Assembly: GCF_900100765.1 (NCBI RefSeq)
Contig: NZ_FNFO01000015.1
Location: forward strand, 39,449-103,448
Length of the DNA: 64,000 bases
Reading direction: 5' to 3'
From: Catalinimonas alkaloidigena
GTDB lineage: Bacteria > Bacteroidota > Bacteroidia > Cytophagales > Flexibacteraceae
The notes under the pieces are model-generated. The model searched no databases. It was given only the letters and a program-made list of their open reading frames with translations, and was not told the DNA's origin. The position numbers were made by a program, and so were the translations under genes. Below are positions 1 through 9,828 of the stretch, in pieces; within the stretch, counting starts at the first letter, position 1; each line of letters opens with the position of its first letter.

Positions 1-341
1 TGGTTGGGCTGGGCCGCGTTGGCAACCATGACCCTGTCGGCGTGCAGCCGTGTGACGGCTACCAGCTCAGGCACCTCTTCTTTCAGGGCCGGGGCTAACG
101 CCTGTGCCGTGTAAGCGCCGGAAAAATCGAGCGCTTCCCCGTTTCTAGCATACCCCTGTAGAATCCGGTAGAGCGTGGACTCATGCTGATGAAACGTATC
201 GAAGCTCTTTTCAAAGGTCACATACTGAAAAATGAGCAGGCAGCAGGCCATGCCGATGGCCAGGCCCAGGAGGTTGATGCCGGCATAGACTTTCTGATGA
301 AGAAGACTCCGGTAGGCGATTTTGAGGTAATTCTTGAGCAT
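1..341 (-). CDS. ABC transporter permease (MacB/FtsX type), N-terminal part, runs off the window
   Basis: The minus strand reads open from an ATG at 341 to the window edge, about 113 codons without a stop. The N-terminus (MLKNYLKIAYRSL) followed by a hydrophobic segment at about residues 20-42 (INLLGLAIGMACCLLIFQYV) and a start of a periplasmic core (YRILQG) is the hallmark of Bacteroidota MacB/FtsX-family exporter permeases, which are usually near 800 residues with four membrane segments. Known family members couple a cytoplasmic ATPase to export or signalling across the inner membrane. The ATPase partner and the C-terminal membrane segments lie outside the window. The family call is strong; the substrate cannot be inferred. 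Confidence 0.85.
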   Translation of the reverse strand, partial: MLKNYLKIAYRSLLHQKVYAGINLLGLAIGMACCLLIFQYVTFEKSFDTFHQHESTLYRILQGYARNGEALDFSGAYTAQALAPALKEEVPELVAVTRLHADRVMVANAAQPN

Positions 342-1405
342 AAGAAATGAAAAGTTGTAGGGGTGTTGAGAAAAGAAAGCGCATGGACTAGAGCACTACG
401 CCGGAGTTGTCTTTGCTGGATTAGGTTCGCTGTATAAAAGGCTTGTAGCGTCTTACGCGCCTCTCGCCTTTTGCTTCTATCCCCAGGGTAGGGCAGGTAG
501 CAATAAGCGGATCGCTAACGTAACCCTCCTGGGGATAGGAGAGCCGTTGAAAAGTAGAAGCAAAGGCAGACATCATCTGTGCTATCCGTGGTGGAGATGG
601 GTGGTTGATGTTTCAAATCAAAGTCTCTAGGGCCGGCAAGACGAAATCCTCACCTTGCCTGTTCCCCATGGCGTTGTCGATGAGCAAACATTTTACCAAT
701 TCCGTAAAATGGGGCACAGGGACATTTCGCTTGATTCTCCTCCGGTTGGATGTCCGTTGTTGGACAGGGCTTATCCGTTTATGGACACTTAAGGTGGCAA
801 AGCGGCGGCGTCCCCAACGTGAAGTGCCCCGGGGTGTAGTCGCCTTTCCGGAGTTGAATGCTCTCCTCCACCCGGTTTCGGGGGCGTTGTTGGATTGCGT
901 AGGAATAGGAGAAAGAAGGGGTGGGATTTCTTTCAGACGTTTTGCGGCCTGACTCGGGCCGATTACCTGACCCTGACAATTTACGCCAACCGAAATAACG
1001 CTACCTGGTGTATGGGCACATCTGCCAATCTCCCTGAGGGATTCATCGCACCACCTTTGTTTGTATTCCGTGTTTTGCTCACCAGGCGTAGAGAGGCTTT
1101 ACTAGCCAAAGGGATTCAGTAAGCGGTAAGGTGGCCGATGAGCGATCCTTTGGCAAAGCATAGGCAGTACTTTCTCAGAATCACAGCGTCGTAACCACTG
1201 CAAAGTTGCACGGAGTATTGTTACATAATAAAATTAGTTATGTATAATGGTGTAAATGAGGCTTGTCGCAAGCCTAGTGAGTTCTAGCAACGTGCTTGGC
1301 GCGTAAGGCCGTGTCGCAAAACGACGCTACTTTGACTGATTCACCCCCGTCTTCGTTGCTGGCGGCGCTTTAGTTTTGAGCTCCATCACGCGACCGACAG
1401 GCACC
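342..1405. other. Long stretch without a convincing gene
   Basis: Short open frames exist here (for example 605-952 plus and 779-979 minus) but their compositions are Arg/Pro/Ser-rich, they overlap on opposite strands and none shows a recognisable motif. The minus-strand stretch near 790-960 may be eroded coding sequence of a mobile element, which I cannot name. An AT-rich spot with a promoter-like look lies near 1222-1250, ahead of the hydrolase gene. Confidence 0.4.
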
Positions 1406-1951
1406 ATGAGCAAGCACGTGTTATTTATTCAAGGGGGAGGGGAAGAAGGATTCAAAGCTGATGCGACCCTGGTGGCGTCTTTACAGACCGCTTTGGGTGG
1501 CTCTTATCAGGTCCATTACCCACGCTTGACGTCTGATGAAACGCAGCCCGATTTCGGGTGGCCTCAGCAAATTGAAAAAGAAATAAGGGCGATGCCTGAC
1601 CCCGTCTGGCTCGTCGGCCATTCCTTGGGGGCCTCCATGCTGTTAAAGTGTCTTACGGAAAGGCCCCTTCACAAAAAGATAACCGGCCTTTTTCTCCTGG
1701 CGACTCCCTTTTGGTCCGGTGAGGAAGCGTGGCAACAGGGGCTTGCCCTGCAGGAAGATTTCCCCGACCACTTGCCGAAACAGGTGCCGATTTTTCTCTA
1801 TCACTGTCGCGATGATGAAGAGGTGTCGTTCGAACACCTCTCGATCTATGCCCAGAAGCTGCCCCAGGCCACGGTGCGTGCACTTGCCCAGGGTGGTCAT
1901 CCGTTTCAGCACGCGCTAGCCCTCGTGACCCACGATGTCAAGTCCGTGTGA
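1406..1951 (+). CDS. Alpha/beta hydrolase, RBBP9/YdeN-like serine hydrolase
   Basis: A 181-residue protein starting MSKHVLFIQGGG. It carries the nucleophile elbow GHSLG (residues 71-75, Ser73), an acidic pair in CRDDEEV (about 136-140) that would supply the catalytic acid, and a late histidine in GGHPF (His165), in the order expected for an alpha/beta hydrolase. The length and the N-terminal strand followed by a Gly-rich oxyanion loop match the small RBBP9/YdeN family, cytoplasmic serine hydrolases whose substrates are mostly unknown. A TTG ten codons upstream (1376) is in frame, but the ATG at 1406 fits the family start better. It sits 81 bp ahead of the next gene on the same strand. Confidence 0.85.
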   Translation: MSKHVLFIQGGGEEGFKADATLVASLQTALGGSYQVHYPRLTSDETQPDFGWPQQIEKEIRAMPDPVWLVGHSLGASMLLKCLTERPLHKKITGLFLLATPFWSGEEAWQQGLALQEDFPDHLPKQVPIFLYHCRDDEEVSFEHLSIYAQKLPQATVRALAQGGHPFQHALALVTHDVKSV

Positions 1952-2032
1952 GCACAAACCCCCACGTCTTTGATGACGGGCTTGCCTGATGAGCGGGCCC
2001 CCTGGGGAAGACACTTCTAACTAAAAAATAGG

Positions 2033-2584
2033 ATGAGGAAACTAATTGCCGCCCTCAATATGACCCTTGACGGGTTTTGTGACCATACGGCCGGACTACC
2101 CGATGCCGAAATCCATCAACATTATACCGAATTACTGGCGCAGGGAGATATGATTCTCTATGGCAGGACGACGTATCAACTGATGGAATTTTGGCGAACC
2201 CTGTTGGCAAATCCTTCCGAAGAAAAATCCATGAATGACGTTGCCAGGGCGATCGACAAGATTGAGAAACGAGTGTTCTCCCGCACGATGAAAACGGTAG
2301 ACTGGGCCAGTGCAACCCTGGCCCAACAGGACTTGCACGAGGAAGTGTTGGCTCTCAAACAGCAACCAGGCAGGGCTATTTTTGTGGGTAGTCGCAGTTT
2401 GATTATACAGCTCCTGCAACTGGAGTTGATTGATGAATTCCAGCTTTGTCTTTATCCCGTGGTTGCCGGAAGCGGGTTGCCCTTGTTTGAAAACCTAAAC
2501 GACAGGATGATGTTCAACCTTGTCAACCATAAAACCTTTACGGGAGGTGCCCTACTTCTGTATTATCAACCGAAAAACGAATAA
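2033..2584 (+). CDS. Dihydrofolate reductase/RibD C-terminal domain family protein
   Basis: 183 residues. The start MRKLIAALNMTLDGF is the typical first strand and substrate loop of stand-alone RibD_C/DHFR-like proteins (YwjB/YyaP group). Further family marks are YGRTTYQLMEFW (about 43-54), a Rossmann-like segment with IFVGSRSLIIQLL (about 115-128) in the NADPH-binding region and the C-terminal VVAGSGLPLF strand-loop. Family members are predicted NADPH-dependent reductases of unknown substrate, not true folate enzymes. AT-rich sequence with AAAAATAGG precedes the ATG and probably serves as the weak ribosome site normal in Bacteroidota. Confidence 0.85.
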   Translation: MRKLIAALNMTLDGFCDHTAGLPDAEIHQHYTELLAQGDMILYGRTTYQLMEFWRTLLANPSEEKSMNDVARAIDKIEKRVFSRTMKTVDWASATLAQQDLHEEVLALKQQPGRAIFVGSRSLIIQLLQLELIDEFQLCLYPVVAGSGLPLFENLNDRMMFNLVNHKTFTGGALLLYYQPKNE

Positions 2585-2891
2585 AAACAAGAACCGGATC
2601 ACGATGACCGGGTCACGGGTCAACCCTAGCGATCAGCCGAGGTGGCCAACGTGATCGAATGAACGTACCACCAACCCTACCTGAAATGTCGGGGAACATG
2701 CGGCCAGAACAGCACTGGGCGCTGATCCGCTGCTTTTCAAACCAATTACCCAAAAGAACCCGCCACAATCCTGGTAAGCACTCGTCTCTGGTAACTAAGT
2801 CTCCATAGACACACCTGGTTTTGGTAGAGTCCCGGATAGCGTACCTCCTGAACAGGTGTCTCCACAGACGGTCCATTCTCCGTAACGTCTG
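2585..2891. other. Spacer without a convincing gene
   Basis: About 300 bases between the reductase gene and the helicase remnant. A minus-strand frame covers 2613-2876 but its product is Arg/Cys-rich with no family features, so I do not call it. I see no clear terminator or promoter. Confidence 0.4.
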
Positions 2892-3938
2892 TTGACTATT
2901 GATACGGATCTAGAGGACAAGAAACGTGAAGAAGCGCGCGAAAAAGTGCTGCATTCGGTCTATAACCACTTCCTGCACTTCAGGCAGCACAAGTCGCTGC
3001 CTAAAGGCAAGGATGTGTTTTTCTGTACCAGCGTCGCGGATGTAGGCGTAAATGTCTATTCCCAGATGCAGGCCGTCGTTATCATCGACGACGCCAACAC
3101 CCTCACCACGGATGAGGCGTTACAATTTGCAGCTCGCTTCCGAAAGGTGAAGAACCTACCCGTCCACATCTGGAAAACAGGTGAGCGCCCGCTTCTGCAA
3201 GTGGGTAGAACGAAACTAGCGCTATGAAGTAGACATCTGGCCATCCTAAAACATCTGGCGGACGATGACCGGCGCAGACAGTCTGGGGATTTGTTCTTTA
3301 GGCAGTCGGGCCTGGAAAAGCACGTGACACTGCTTTCCCCGCAGGTCGAACAGATCGAAGAAGATGCGACGATTCAGGCCGGTGACGAGCTGGCCAAGAG
3401 TGGAAATAAAAGGGCTGCTAGCCTTTTTCTGGCGCTGCTGGAAAAGGACGCCGCTCTGACTATGCAGGCCGTTTATTGGAAGCACGTGGACCTGGAGCTG
3501 AAGAACCGGATACGGACGACAGGCTGGATTGTGGGAGAGAGCATGAGTGAAGAGGTTTCGCGATGGCACGAAAGGTTCGGCAACACGTTCTGTCACGGAG
3601 ATGTAGCCACGCTGACGGCGCGCTTCCTTACGCTTCAGGAGAAGGCCTTCAAGCCGGTAAAGATACCGGCCATCCTGCGGGAGAATGCCAGCCCCCGCCA
3701 ATTTGGCGACTTGATTTTAGAAGTAGCTACGCTTTATGGACAGGAGCACCGCGAAGCGCTGGACGCCCCCCGTCGGAGGGATGCTGACCGAATTAAGCGG
3801 ATTAGTGACGCCCTCGCCCAACTGGGTTCTATGCCACTTACGACCGACGAAATCTGCAAGCATATGAACCGCGCCGTGAGTCGCCGCGTAGAGGGGATGG
3901 ATAAGCGGAAAGTTATGGCGCTACTGCGCATTTTTTGA
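2892..3938 (+). pseudogene. Remnant of a helicase-like protein, C-terminal part, interrupted by an in-frame TGA
   Basis: Two open frames (2892-3227 and 3291-3938) lie in the same reading frame and are separated only by a TGA at 3225-3227; the sequence between them (RHLAILKHLADDDRRR) reads on naturally. The first part contains FFCTSVADVGVNV, then VVIIDD and AARFRKV, which resemble helicase motifs V and VI of superfamily 2 enzymes; the Walker A and DEAD-box half is missing. The second part is helical and charged with no known motif. The first frame starts with TTG and has no good ribosome site. Best read as the tail of a phage or element helicase that lost its N-terminus and acquired a stop. 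Alternatively two small genes remain. Confidence 0.55.
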
Positions 3939-4273
3939 AGTTTCGGACGGTCACGAGACGTGCGAAAGTGTGTAAAAATAGGACGGAAATGGCTTTACGC
4001 AATCGGCAAAAAATGGCGATTCAGTGAAGTTTGGGACGATTTTATCCGCATTTCAGAGGTAAAAAGTATGTCCTCGAATCAGGAAATTTTCTCTAAAATA
4101 AAGAGGGCTAATCCACGGACAGAGTAAACTGCCCAACTCGTACCCGAATCAGGCACAGATGCTGCCTTCTTTATTATGCCCGCTTCGCCGGAATCGGTAC
4201 CTTTCTAGTCCACCCGGATTATGCTTACTCCACTTACCTGTCTCGGTATTCAGCGAATGCCACACACTCCCCT
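3939..4273. other. Spacer, nothing recognised
   Basis: A non-coding stretch of ordinary composition between decayed element genes. All frames are broken by stops, and I see no hairpin followed by a T-run. Confidence 0.4.
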
Positions 4274-4507
4274 ATGACCCTCCTAGAATTTACCAAAACT
4301 AACGACTACCCCACGGACCCGACAACGCTTGCCCGAGTCGGCGTAGTTGTCGCGGCAACGTATCGGCTTGTTTATGGCACCTCTCCCCAGAAGGGGATGA
4401 ACTGCCAACGTGGCATCCCAATGCGGATAGCGATTTACCCGCCCGACTTCGCACCCTTAATAGAAAATTGTTTTAAGACCCACCTGAAAGAAGGAAAGGG
4501 CACCTAA
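4274..4507 (+). CDS. Hypothetical protein, 77 residues
   Basis: An ATG-started frame with a plausible amino-acid mix (ARVGVVVAATYRLVYG, then YPPDFAPLIENCF) and a neutral C-terminus. No family recognised. It lies between a helicase remnant and another broken gene, so it may itself be a leftover of a phage or integrative element. The start follows TCCCCT rather than an AG-rich site. Confidence 0.35.
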   Translation: MTLLEFTKTNDYPTDPTTLARVGVVVAATYRLVYGTSPQKGMNCQRGIPMRIAIYPPDFAPLIENCFKTHLKEGKGT

Positions 4508-4692
4508 AACCAGCAAAAAAGTGGTGCCCTCCCACATACATCCTTATTTATAACTGTCCCAGCCTGCCGGTTATTGGCAAACTTCTTAAAAAATCTCTTG
4601 CTACTCATCAAAAACCCTATTCACTTAGACAAAACTATGTGAGCGACCGACCTGCGTTATCGCAGCCGCCCCGAATCCATTGGGATTGAAGC

Positions 4693-5411
4693 GTGACCTT
4701 TCTCTTTTCCGATATCTTGGAAGCCTTTTCCGATGAAGTCTTAGCCACCGAAGCCGAGGCCAAAGCCGCCCGGCAGATCCTGACATGCCGTGCTGAGAAT
4801 CCTGATTGCAGGCGATGCGATGCTTGCAAGTTCCCCCCTTGAATTGCTGGAATCTCTGGAAATCGTCGCGGCCACGATGCCCGAGGTTGACCGAAAAACG
4901 AAGCATCAGGTGCTGAAAATGTGGGAGTCTCAACATCCTATGAACGAAAACGTGCTCGACGGCTTGATGTGCTACATCGAGAGAGGTGTAAAACACTACC
5001 GCGATGAAGTGCGACGGCATCTGGAAGAGAAGGCTGACTGGGAGCGGAAGCGCGACGAATGGAACGAGCCTTATCTATCCATGCTCGCAGCGAGCGAGAC
5101 GATATAAGAAGCTGACCGAAGTAATCCAAGGCTCGCCCCTAGTTGGGGGACTGGAAAAGAGGTGGGCGGAGAGTCTGTGGCAGGTCATCGGCATATCGCA
5201 GGTGACGCACCCTGAGCGGGATGGTATTATGTTCCGAGATAAGGGGCAGATGGAAACGTTGATGCGTGACGGTGAGTGGATGTGCCTCAAAGAGCACGCC
5301 GACCCTATGCAAGGCCGCTGGCTGATTAAGACCTACGATTTGCGGCTATGCCTCTTTAACGGGGGGCCGGTCGGCTGGGCAGCTACGAATCTTTCTTTTG
5401 CTAGTCTGTAG
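4693..5411 (+). pseudogene. Unknown gene split over three frames
   Basis: Three stretches with protein-like character follow one another in different frames. Frame one starts GTG at 4693 and ends at 4842 after a cysteine cluster (CRAENPDCRRCDACKFP). Frame two (from about 4835 to 5107) gives LELLESLEIVAATMPEVD and a charged helix. Frame three (about 5100-5411) gives KKLTEVIQGSPLVGG and a C-terminus rich in W and G. The first shift falls exactly at a run of six C (4832-4838): removing one C joins the cysteine-rich segment to the following helix. No family is recognised. Either two frameshifts broke one gene of about 240 codons, or the first is a base-calling error in the homopolymer. Confidence 0.45.
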
Positions 5412-5637
5412 GAGGGGGACGGAAGTAGATACCCTCCCCCAAAATAAACTTGCTTAAAACACTCAATCTTCTAGGAACTGATCCATGTTTTTTGTAATCT
5501 AGTGGTATAGGGTGCACCTTTCTGTCCTTCGCAATCCCCTCGCGCAACCGCCCTGAAAACCCTCTATTTTCGCTGCACACCTAAAAGTGGGTATACAGCA
5601 GACTATATTCAGTTTACCGTCAAAAATTGAAATATTC

Positions 5638-6144
5638 ATGGAATCCTACACTATTTCCATGCCCGTTGGGGAGTTCTACCCTCTGCATGTTATCGCCTGG
5701 TCACTGGCATCTGCGGCGCGACAAACTGGTTCAATCCTTGCGCCACGCTACGAAGCAGTTGAGGAGTTTACCCAGGTTGATCCAACCCAAAAAGATGTAA
5801 CCCTTCAACTTACCCACGAGCGAGTAACCGATATTTTACTTGTATTGCGTCCCATTGAGAACTACCCCGTCCCCTCCCTGCGGCAAATGTTGAAAACGAT
5901 GGAACCGGCACGGCACAGCCTTTATGAGAGGTTCCTTGATGTGGCGCTGTCTTATGGTTACCAGCATTCGCCGTTGGTCGTGGAGGAAATGACCATTACC
6001 CCCCTTATCTCTAAAAACATGCCTACTACCCCCGGTCACGTCGCGTTAGACGTCGACAATTCGGGCGCTGCTGCTGTTTTGTCTGGCGCAGGCGCTCCCC
6101 TTGAACCTCCTTCAGGAGCAAGACCACTTGCAGGACCAGTATAA
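5638..6144 (+). CDS. Hypothetical protein of a phage-like remnant region
   Basis: About 168 residues from the ATG at 5638 (a GTG at 5587 is in frame but adds an unconvincing leader). The first 130 residues look real (MESYTISMPVGEFYPLHVIA, a helical middle, VVEEMTITPLI). The last 40 residues are Pro/Ala/Gly-rich and overlap the next frame, which suggests that the native end lies near 6050. No domain recognised. Confidence 0.4.
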   Translation: MESYTISMPVGEFYPLHVIAWSLASAARQTGSILAPRYEAVEEFTQVDPTQKDVTLQLTHERVTDILLVLRPIENYPVPSLRQMLKTMEPARHSLYERFLDVALSYGYQHSPLVVEEMTITPLISKNMPTTPGHVALDVDNSGAAAVLSGAGAPLEPPSGARPLAGPV

Positions 6145-6511
6145 CCTAATGCTGGCCAAGAAGCGCGAAGCCGAGAAAGCGGCTGTTGATAAGGAACTAA
6201 GCGACCTGCTGAAGTACAAACTCGACCGAAGTGAATCACCTTGGGAAGACCAGGTGCAACACGCGGCCATCGATGTACTCAATTCCGATGTTCAACATTA
6301 CCTCGACAACGGCGGCACGCGGAAAATGACGCCCGAGCAACTCCACATCATCAATGGGAAGATGCGGCGGGTGGAAGCCCTCAAGGCCAAAACCGATGTT
6401 TGGCTTCTAACAAAACAAAAAGGGGTACCCTCGTCTAAAGAGTACCCCCCTTTTTATATTTCTGTCATACCCATAGGACGGTATAATCCCAAAATACCTC
6501 TATTTTCTTAA
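6101..6511 (+). CDS. Hypothetical charged coiled-coil protein, possibly secreted
   Basis: The frame starts at TTG 6101, but it is open upstream from 6050 and there encodes a leucine-rich segment (ALLLFCLAQALPLNLLQ) that looks like a signal peptide or membrane anchor lacking a normal start codon. Residues 5-90 are strongly helical and charged (KKREAEKAAVDKELSDLL). The last 30 codons read through the hairpin at 6417-6456, so the natural stop was probably lost. No family recognised; likely a leftover of the decayed element. Confidence 0.35.
   Translation: MNLLQEQDHLQDQYNLMLAKKREAEKAAVDKELSDLLKYKLDRSESPWEDQVQHAAIDVLNSDVQHYLDNGGTRKMTPEQLHIINGKMRRVEALKAKTDVWLLTKQKGVPSSKEYPPFYISVIPIGRYNPKIPLFS
6417..6456 (+). 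terminator. Rho-independent terminator, probably bidirectional
   Basis: GGGGTAC (6422-6428) pairs with GTACCCC (6442-6448), with a five-T run after it and a five-A run before it, so the hairpin can end transcripts from either side. Confidence 0.7.
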
Positions 6512-6698
6512 AAAAGCAAAAGAAAGGGGGTGCCACCAGTTCAGGTACACGCCCCTTTAGAGAACACAGACGATTCCTCCCAAAATCGGCTGCATAGACA
6601 TACAATTACAAACGCCCCGCAAGTTGCTTCGCAATGTTTGGGCATACAATGCGCTAATTACCAGATTCTTACCTACCTGCTTTCTCATCTTAGGGTAC

Positions 6699-6727
6699 AA
6701 AAAAACCAGCGTTTGTGCAGACGCTGG
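6699..6727 (-). terminator. Rho-independent terminator on the minus strand
   Basis: Seven-base stem CCAGCGT/ACGCTGG (6706-6712 and 6721-6727) with seven A on the plus strand (6699-6705), that is a U-run for leftward transcripts. Confidence 0.65.
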
Positions 6728-6846
6728 CTAGGAGATTGCCTTTTCTTCGGATGGCTTGGTTTTTTTGACGGGAGGATAAATAACTATCCGAGAACTGGTG
6801 GCAGTGAACTTCAAAGATAGTAGTCTTTCTCCAGATTATCGTCCAC

Positions 6847-6875
6847 AAAAAAGGCCAGTGCTCGCATCACTGGCC
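6847..6875 (-). terminator. Rho-independent terminator on the minus strand
   Basis: Eight-base perfect stem GGCCAGTG/CACTGGCC (6853-6860 and 6868-6875), seven-base loop, six A on the plus strand at 6847-6852. It is in tandem with the one at 6699-6727. Confidence 0.7.
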
Positions 6876-7016
6876 CCTCATAGACACTTCTAGTCAGCCT
6901 CGAATAGGGGAAACGCACACCCCCATTCAAGTAGTTAAATATTGCATTTTTATCTATATTACATACAATTAATGTGTTGCTGATACTACGCCGTAGCATT
7001 TCCTCTTCTCTTTCTC

Positions 7017-9825
7017 ATGCCCGCATCACCCACCAAGCGCTTGCAAAAGATTCATACGTATTTGTTAGAATCCGGTCCCACGGATGTGCCGCAAGATTTT
7101 TCGCAATTCGAGCAAAAGTTTTATGCAAACGAGCAAATCCAACATAGTATCCACCGTTACTTGGTGGATCAGCAGACTGACGCCTCGGCTGATTTCAGTC
7201 AGTTGATGGGGCATTGTCTAAAAGAAAAGGTCCATCTTCCACAGGTTCTACCAATCCCTCGCCGCCGCCGTCCGAGCCTTCGTCAGCGAGTGGAACGGCT
7301 AATGTATCATCCGATTTTCTGCCGCTGTTGCAGGGGATGCTACCCAGGTAAGCCGCGTGGTCAAGCGACCGGGATCGGAAGTTGTACCCATCACCTACCG
7401 AAACGAGGATATCGGTTTTATCGGTGGCATTGCGGAAGGCATGGACCAGGCCCAACACGCCCGACGGGATGCCGAATTGCTGACCATTGCCAGCCTACCG
7501 CAGGCAGAACGCATTCGATTTTTCGAGGCGGAGTATTACCACGACACGCGACGAGCGCAGCGACTGGAGGAGCGGGGAGAAGCTGACGAAGAAACCGGAC
7601 TGACCAGCGGCCGAGGCATCTGCAACTTGATTGGTGGCGTAGCGGGAGACATCAGCGCCGTGACTGCCGCCACGTTTGCGTGTGGACCTGTTGCCGGAGT
7701 GAATACCGCTATCGGTAGCGGTATTCACTCCGGCAAGGGGAAGGCTACCGGCAAGCCTATTTTTCAGGCTCGTAGTCAGGGGCTGACCCCGGAACAGGCG
7801 GATGCGATGCACATTGCCCTGAAGGCTTCGAACGTTTCAGCGGCCGCAGGAGGGCTAGAGGGAGCGGCTGGTGCCGTAACCGGTGGACTGAGTAAGACGG
7901 CCAGCAAACCGATTGAAAATGCCATAATTCGCAAGGGCGTGGAGATGGGCGTAAAAGCGGGAGTAGATGCCGCCACCGCGTCAGCCCTGCAAGCGGGAGA
8001 GTGAAAAGCACGATGATTTCCGGTCTATCTGACGGCGAAGCGGATAACGGAGATGCTGCAAAACCAGGCCATTGCCGACTACGCAGAGCAGATTGCCCGC
8101 AACCCCGACATCAAGATCAGCCGCACAGAAAGAAAAGGATATACCCAACTGAAAGCCGGCAACCGCCCGATCTATGGGGCGCTTACGAACAAATGGTCGC
8201 CCAACTTCATTGCTGAAGATTTCAAAGGCTTTTTCTACGGCAATGAGTTAATGAACACGCTTTACGACGCCTTCCGGATCTACGACCGCACGCAGTTGCG
8301 GCAGTTCCTCAAGCGCTATTACACAATATTTTCACCGATAGTGCAGCTAGGGAACGCGACCGGCAACTACGCCTTTGCATTTCTCGCCGGTATTGATCCG
8401 TTAAGCTTATCCTCCCACCTTCCTGAAGCCATCCGCCAGGTGCGCGGCCAGGGAACCGAGTACATGGAACTAGTAAAATCGGGTATCGTGCAAAGCGACG
8501 TAGTGACGGCCGATCTGTTGCCTTTGTCCGGACATGCGCGTAATGTGCTGACCAAAACCCAGGAAGCAAAGAACACGCTCCGTAGCACCGCCGAGAAGGC
8601 GGATAAAGCGATTGCTGACCTTTATCAGGGCAGCGACGATGTAGCCAAATTATCGGCTTACATCGCCCTGACGCGCGATTATCGATACAAGCCGGATAAG
8701 GCGAAAGAGCTTGTTTACCGTGCCTTTCAAAACTATGCAACGGTTGGTAAGGCGTACGACTTTGCCAGCAAAACGCCCATCGTGGGCAACCCTTATGTCA
8801 AGTTCGTGGCCGACCTCGCCCGCATCCTTAAGAACGCCACCACCACCCGGCCGCTTTCGACCATGATGTTCTTGATGCTGCTGCGAGGGGTGGCAGATCT
8901 GGCCAGCGAGCTATCAGGCGAGGCGGAGGAGAACAAGAAAGAGCGAGAAGCCCGCAAGTTCATTCCAAAAATTAAGCTCCCTGTTGAATTGCCCTATGTC
9001 GGCAACGAAATACCCCTCTTGTGGCAGACGAAATGGGGCGAGGTGAACGTGGCCAGGTTCTTAAGCCCGTATTATCTCTACGATCGAGGCGACGCAGGCA
9101 GCGCCGTAGAGGACTTCACCAAATTTATGCCGTACCAACTCCAAAGTACAGACACGCAGACGCCGGGTATTGAAACACTGATGCCGGAATTCTCCGACGT
9201 GCTATTAGGTCCGCTCGTGTCGCTGGCGTTTGACAAGGATTTCAGGGGCAAGAGCATCCGCGATCCGGAGGGCAATCGGTTTCGCTCCTCCGGAGCTACG
9301 ACGGAAGAACAGGCGTTGAATGCAGTCAATTACATTGCCCGTTCCTACATTCCGCTCTTCCCCAGTGCGCAGGACATGTACAATGCTTACCAGGGCAACC
9401 CGGACTATTATGGACGCGAGCGGAGTTTAAGCCAGGCCATACTAAACAACTTCATCAAGGTGCAGGAATTCGGCGATAAGCAGTTACAAGAAACGGCAAC
9501 GCGAGACATTGAATATCTGGTCAGCCGCTTCGAACAATTCAACCGGCAGATTTCAACGATCAACAACCAGGCGAAAGCCGAGGCTGTAGAGATCCGCAAC
9601 GGCAAAGGAGATACGGCAACCAAGAAACGGCGGTTGGATGAGTTACTGCAACGGCGGAACAAGCGGATTGCCGACCAACTCACCGAACAGGCTGAAGTGG
9701 TCAAGGAACTGGAAGAGAAGGTGAGGGCATACCGCTACGACCGGCGTAACATCGGCGAGGCGATCCGGCAGGCGGGGAAGGAAGCTGAGAGGCGAGGGTG
9801 GGCGCTGGAAGCTGACCCCAACTAG
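7017..9825 (+). pseudogene. Decayed giant phage polyvalent/virion-type protein gene
   Basis: The segments join into one product over three frames: 7017-7207 (YLLESGPTDVPQDFSQFEQKF, a repeated N-terminal motif type of phage internal proteins), then frame two 7208-7350 (a Ser/Pro/Thr linker), then frame one 7357-8004 (Gly/Ala-rich hydrophobic segment like membrane-penetrating ejection proteins, and LTPEQADAMHIAL), then after stops at 8002 and 8014 the same frame resumes to 9825. The last 590 residues (from 8053) are intact, helical, with a C-terminal coiled coil, and resemble the LPD38-like tail of large polyvalent phage proteins. Normal members exceed 1500-3000 residues, so frameshifts plus deletions are likely. 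The 8053-9825 frame could still be translated. Confidence 0.55.
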
Positions 9826-9828
9826 ATA

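Larger units (their letters stand above)
6512..7016. other. Non-coding stretch with two minus-strand terminators
   Basis: Holds no convincing gene. Two hairpins with T-runs on the minus strand (6699-6727 and 6847-6875) suggest a leftward transcript starting near 7000. A 62-codon minus frame (6811-6999, preceded by AGAAGAGGAA) spans the right-hand hairpin, so it is more likely chance or a short untranslated RNA than a protein gene. Confidence 0.4.

Noticed and set aside
605..1122. Two plus-strand frames and an antisense frame
   Set aside because: No motif, odd composition and mutual overlap on both strands.
2613..2876. 87-codon minus-strand frame
   Set aside because: Arg/Cys-rich product without family features.
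6811..6999. 62-codon minus-strand protein
   Set aside because: Reads through a strong terminator hairpin at 6847-6875; kept only as a note on a possible RNA.
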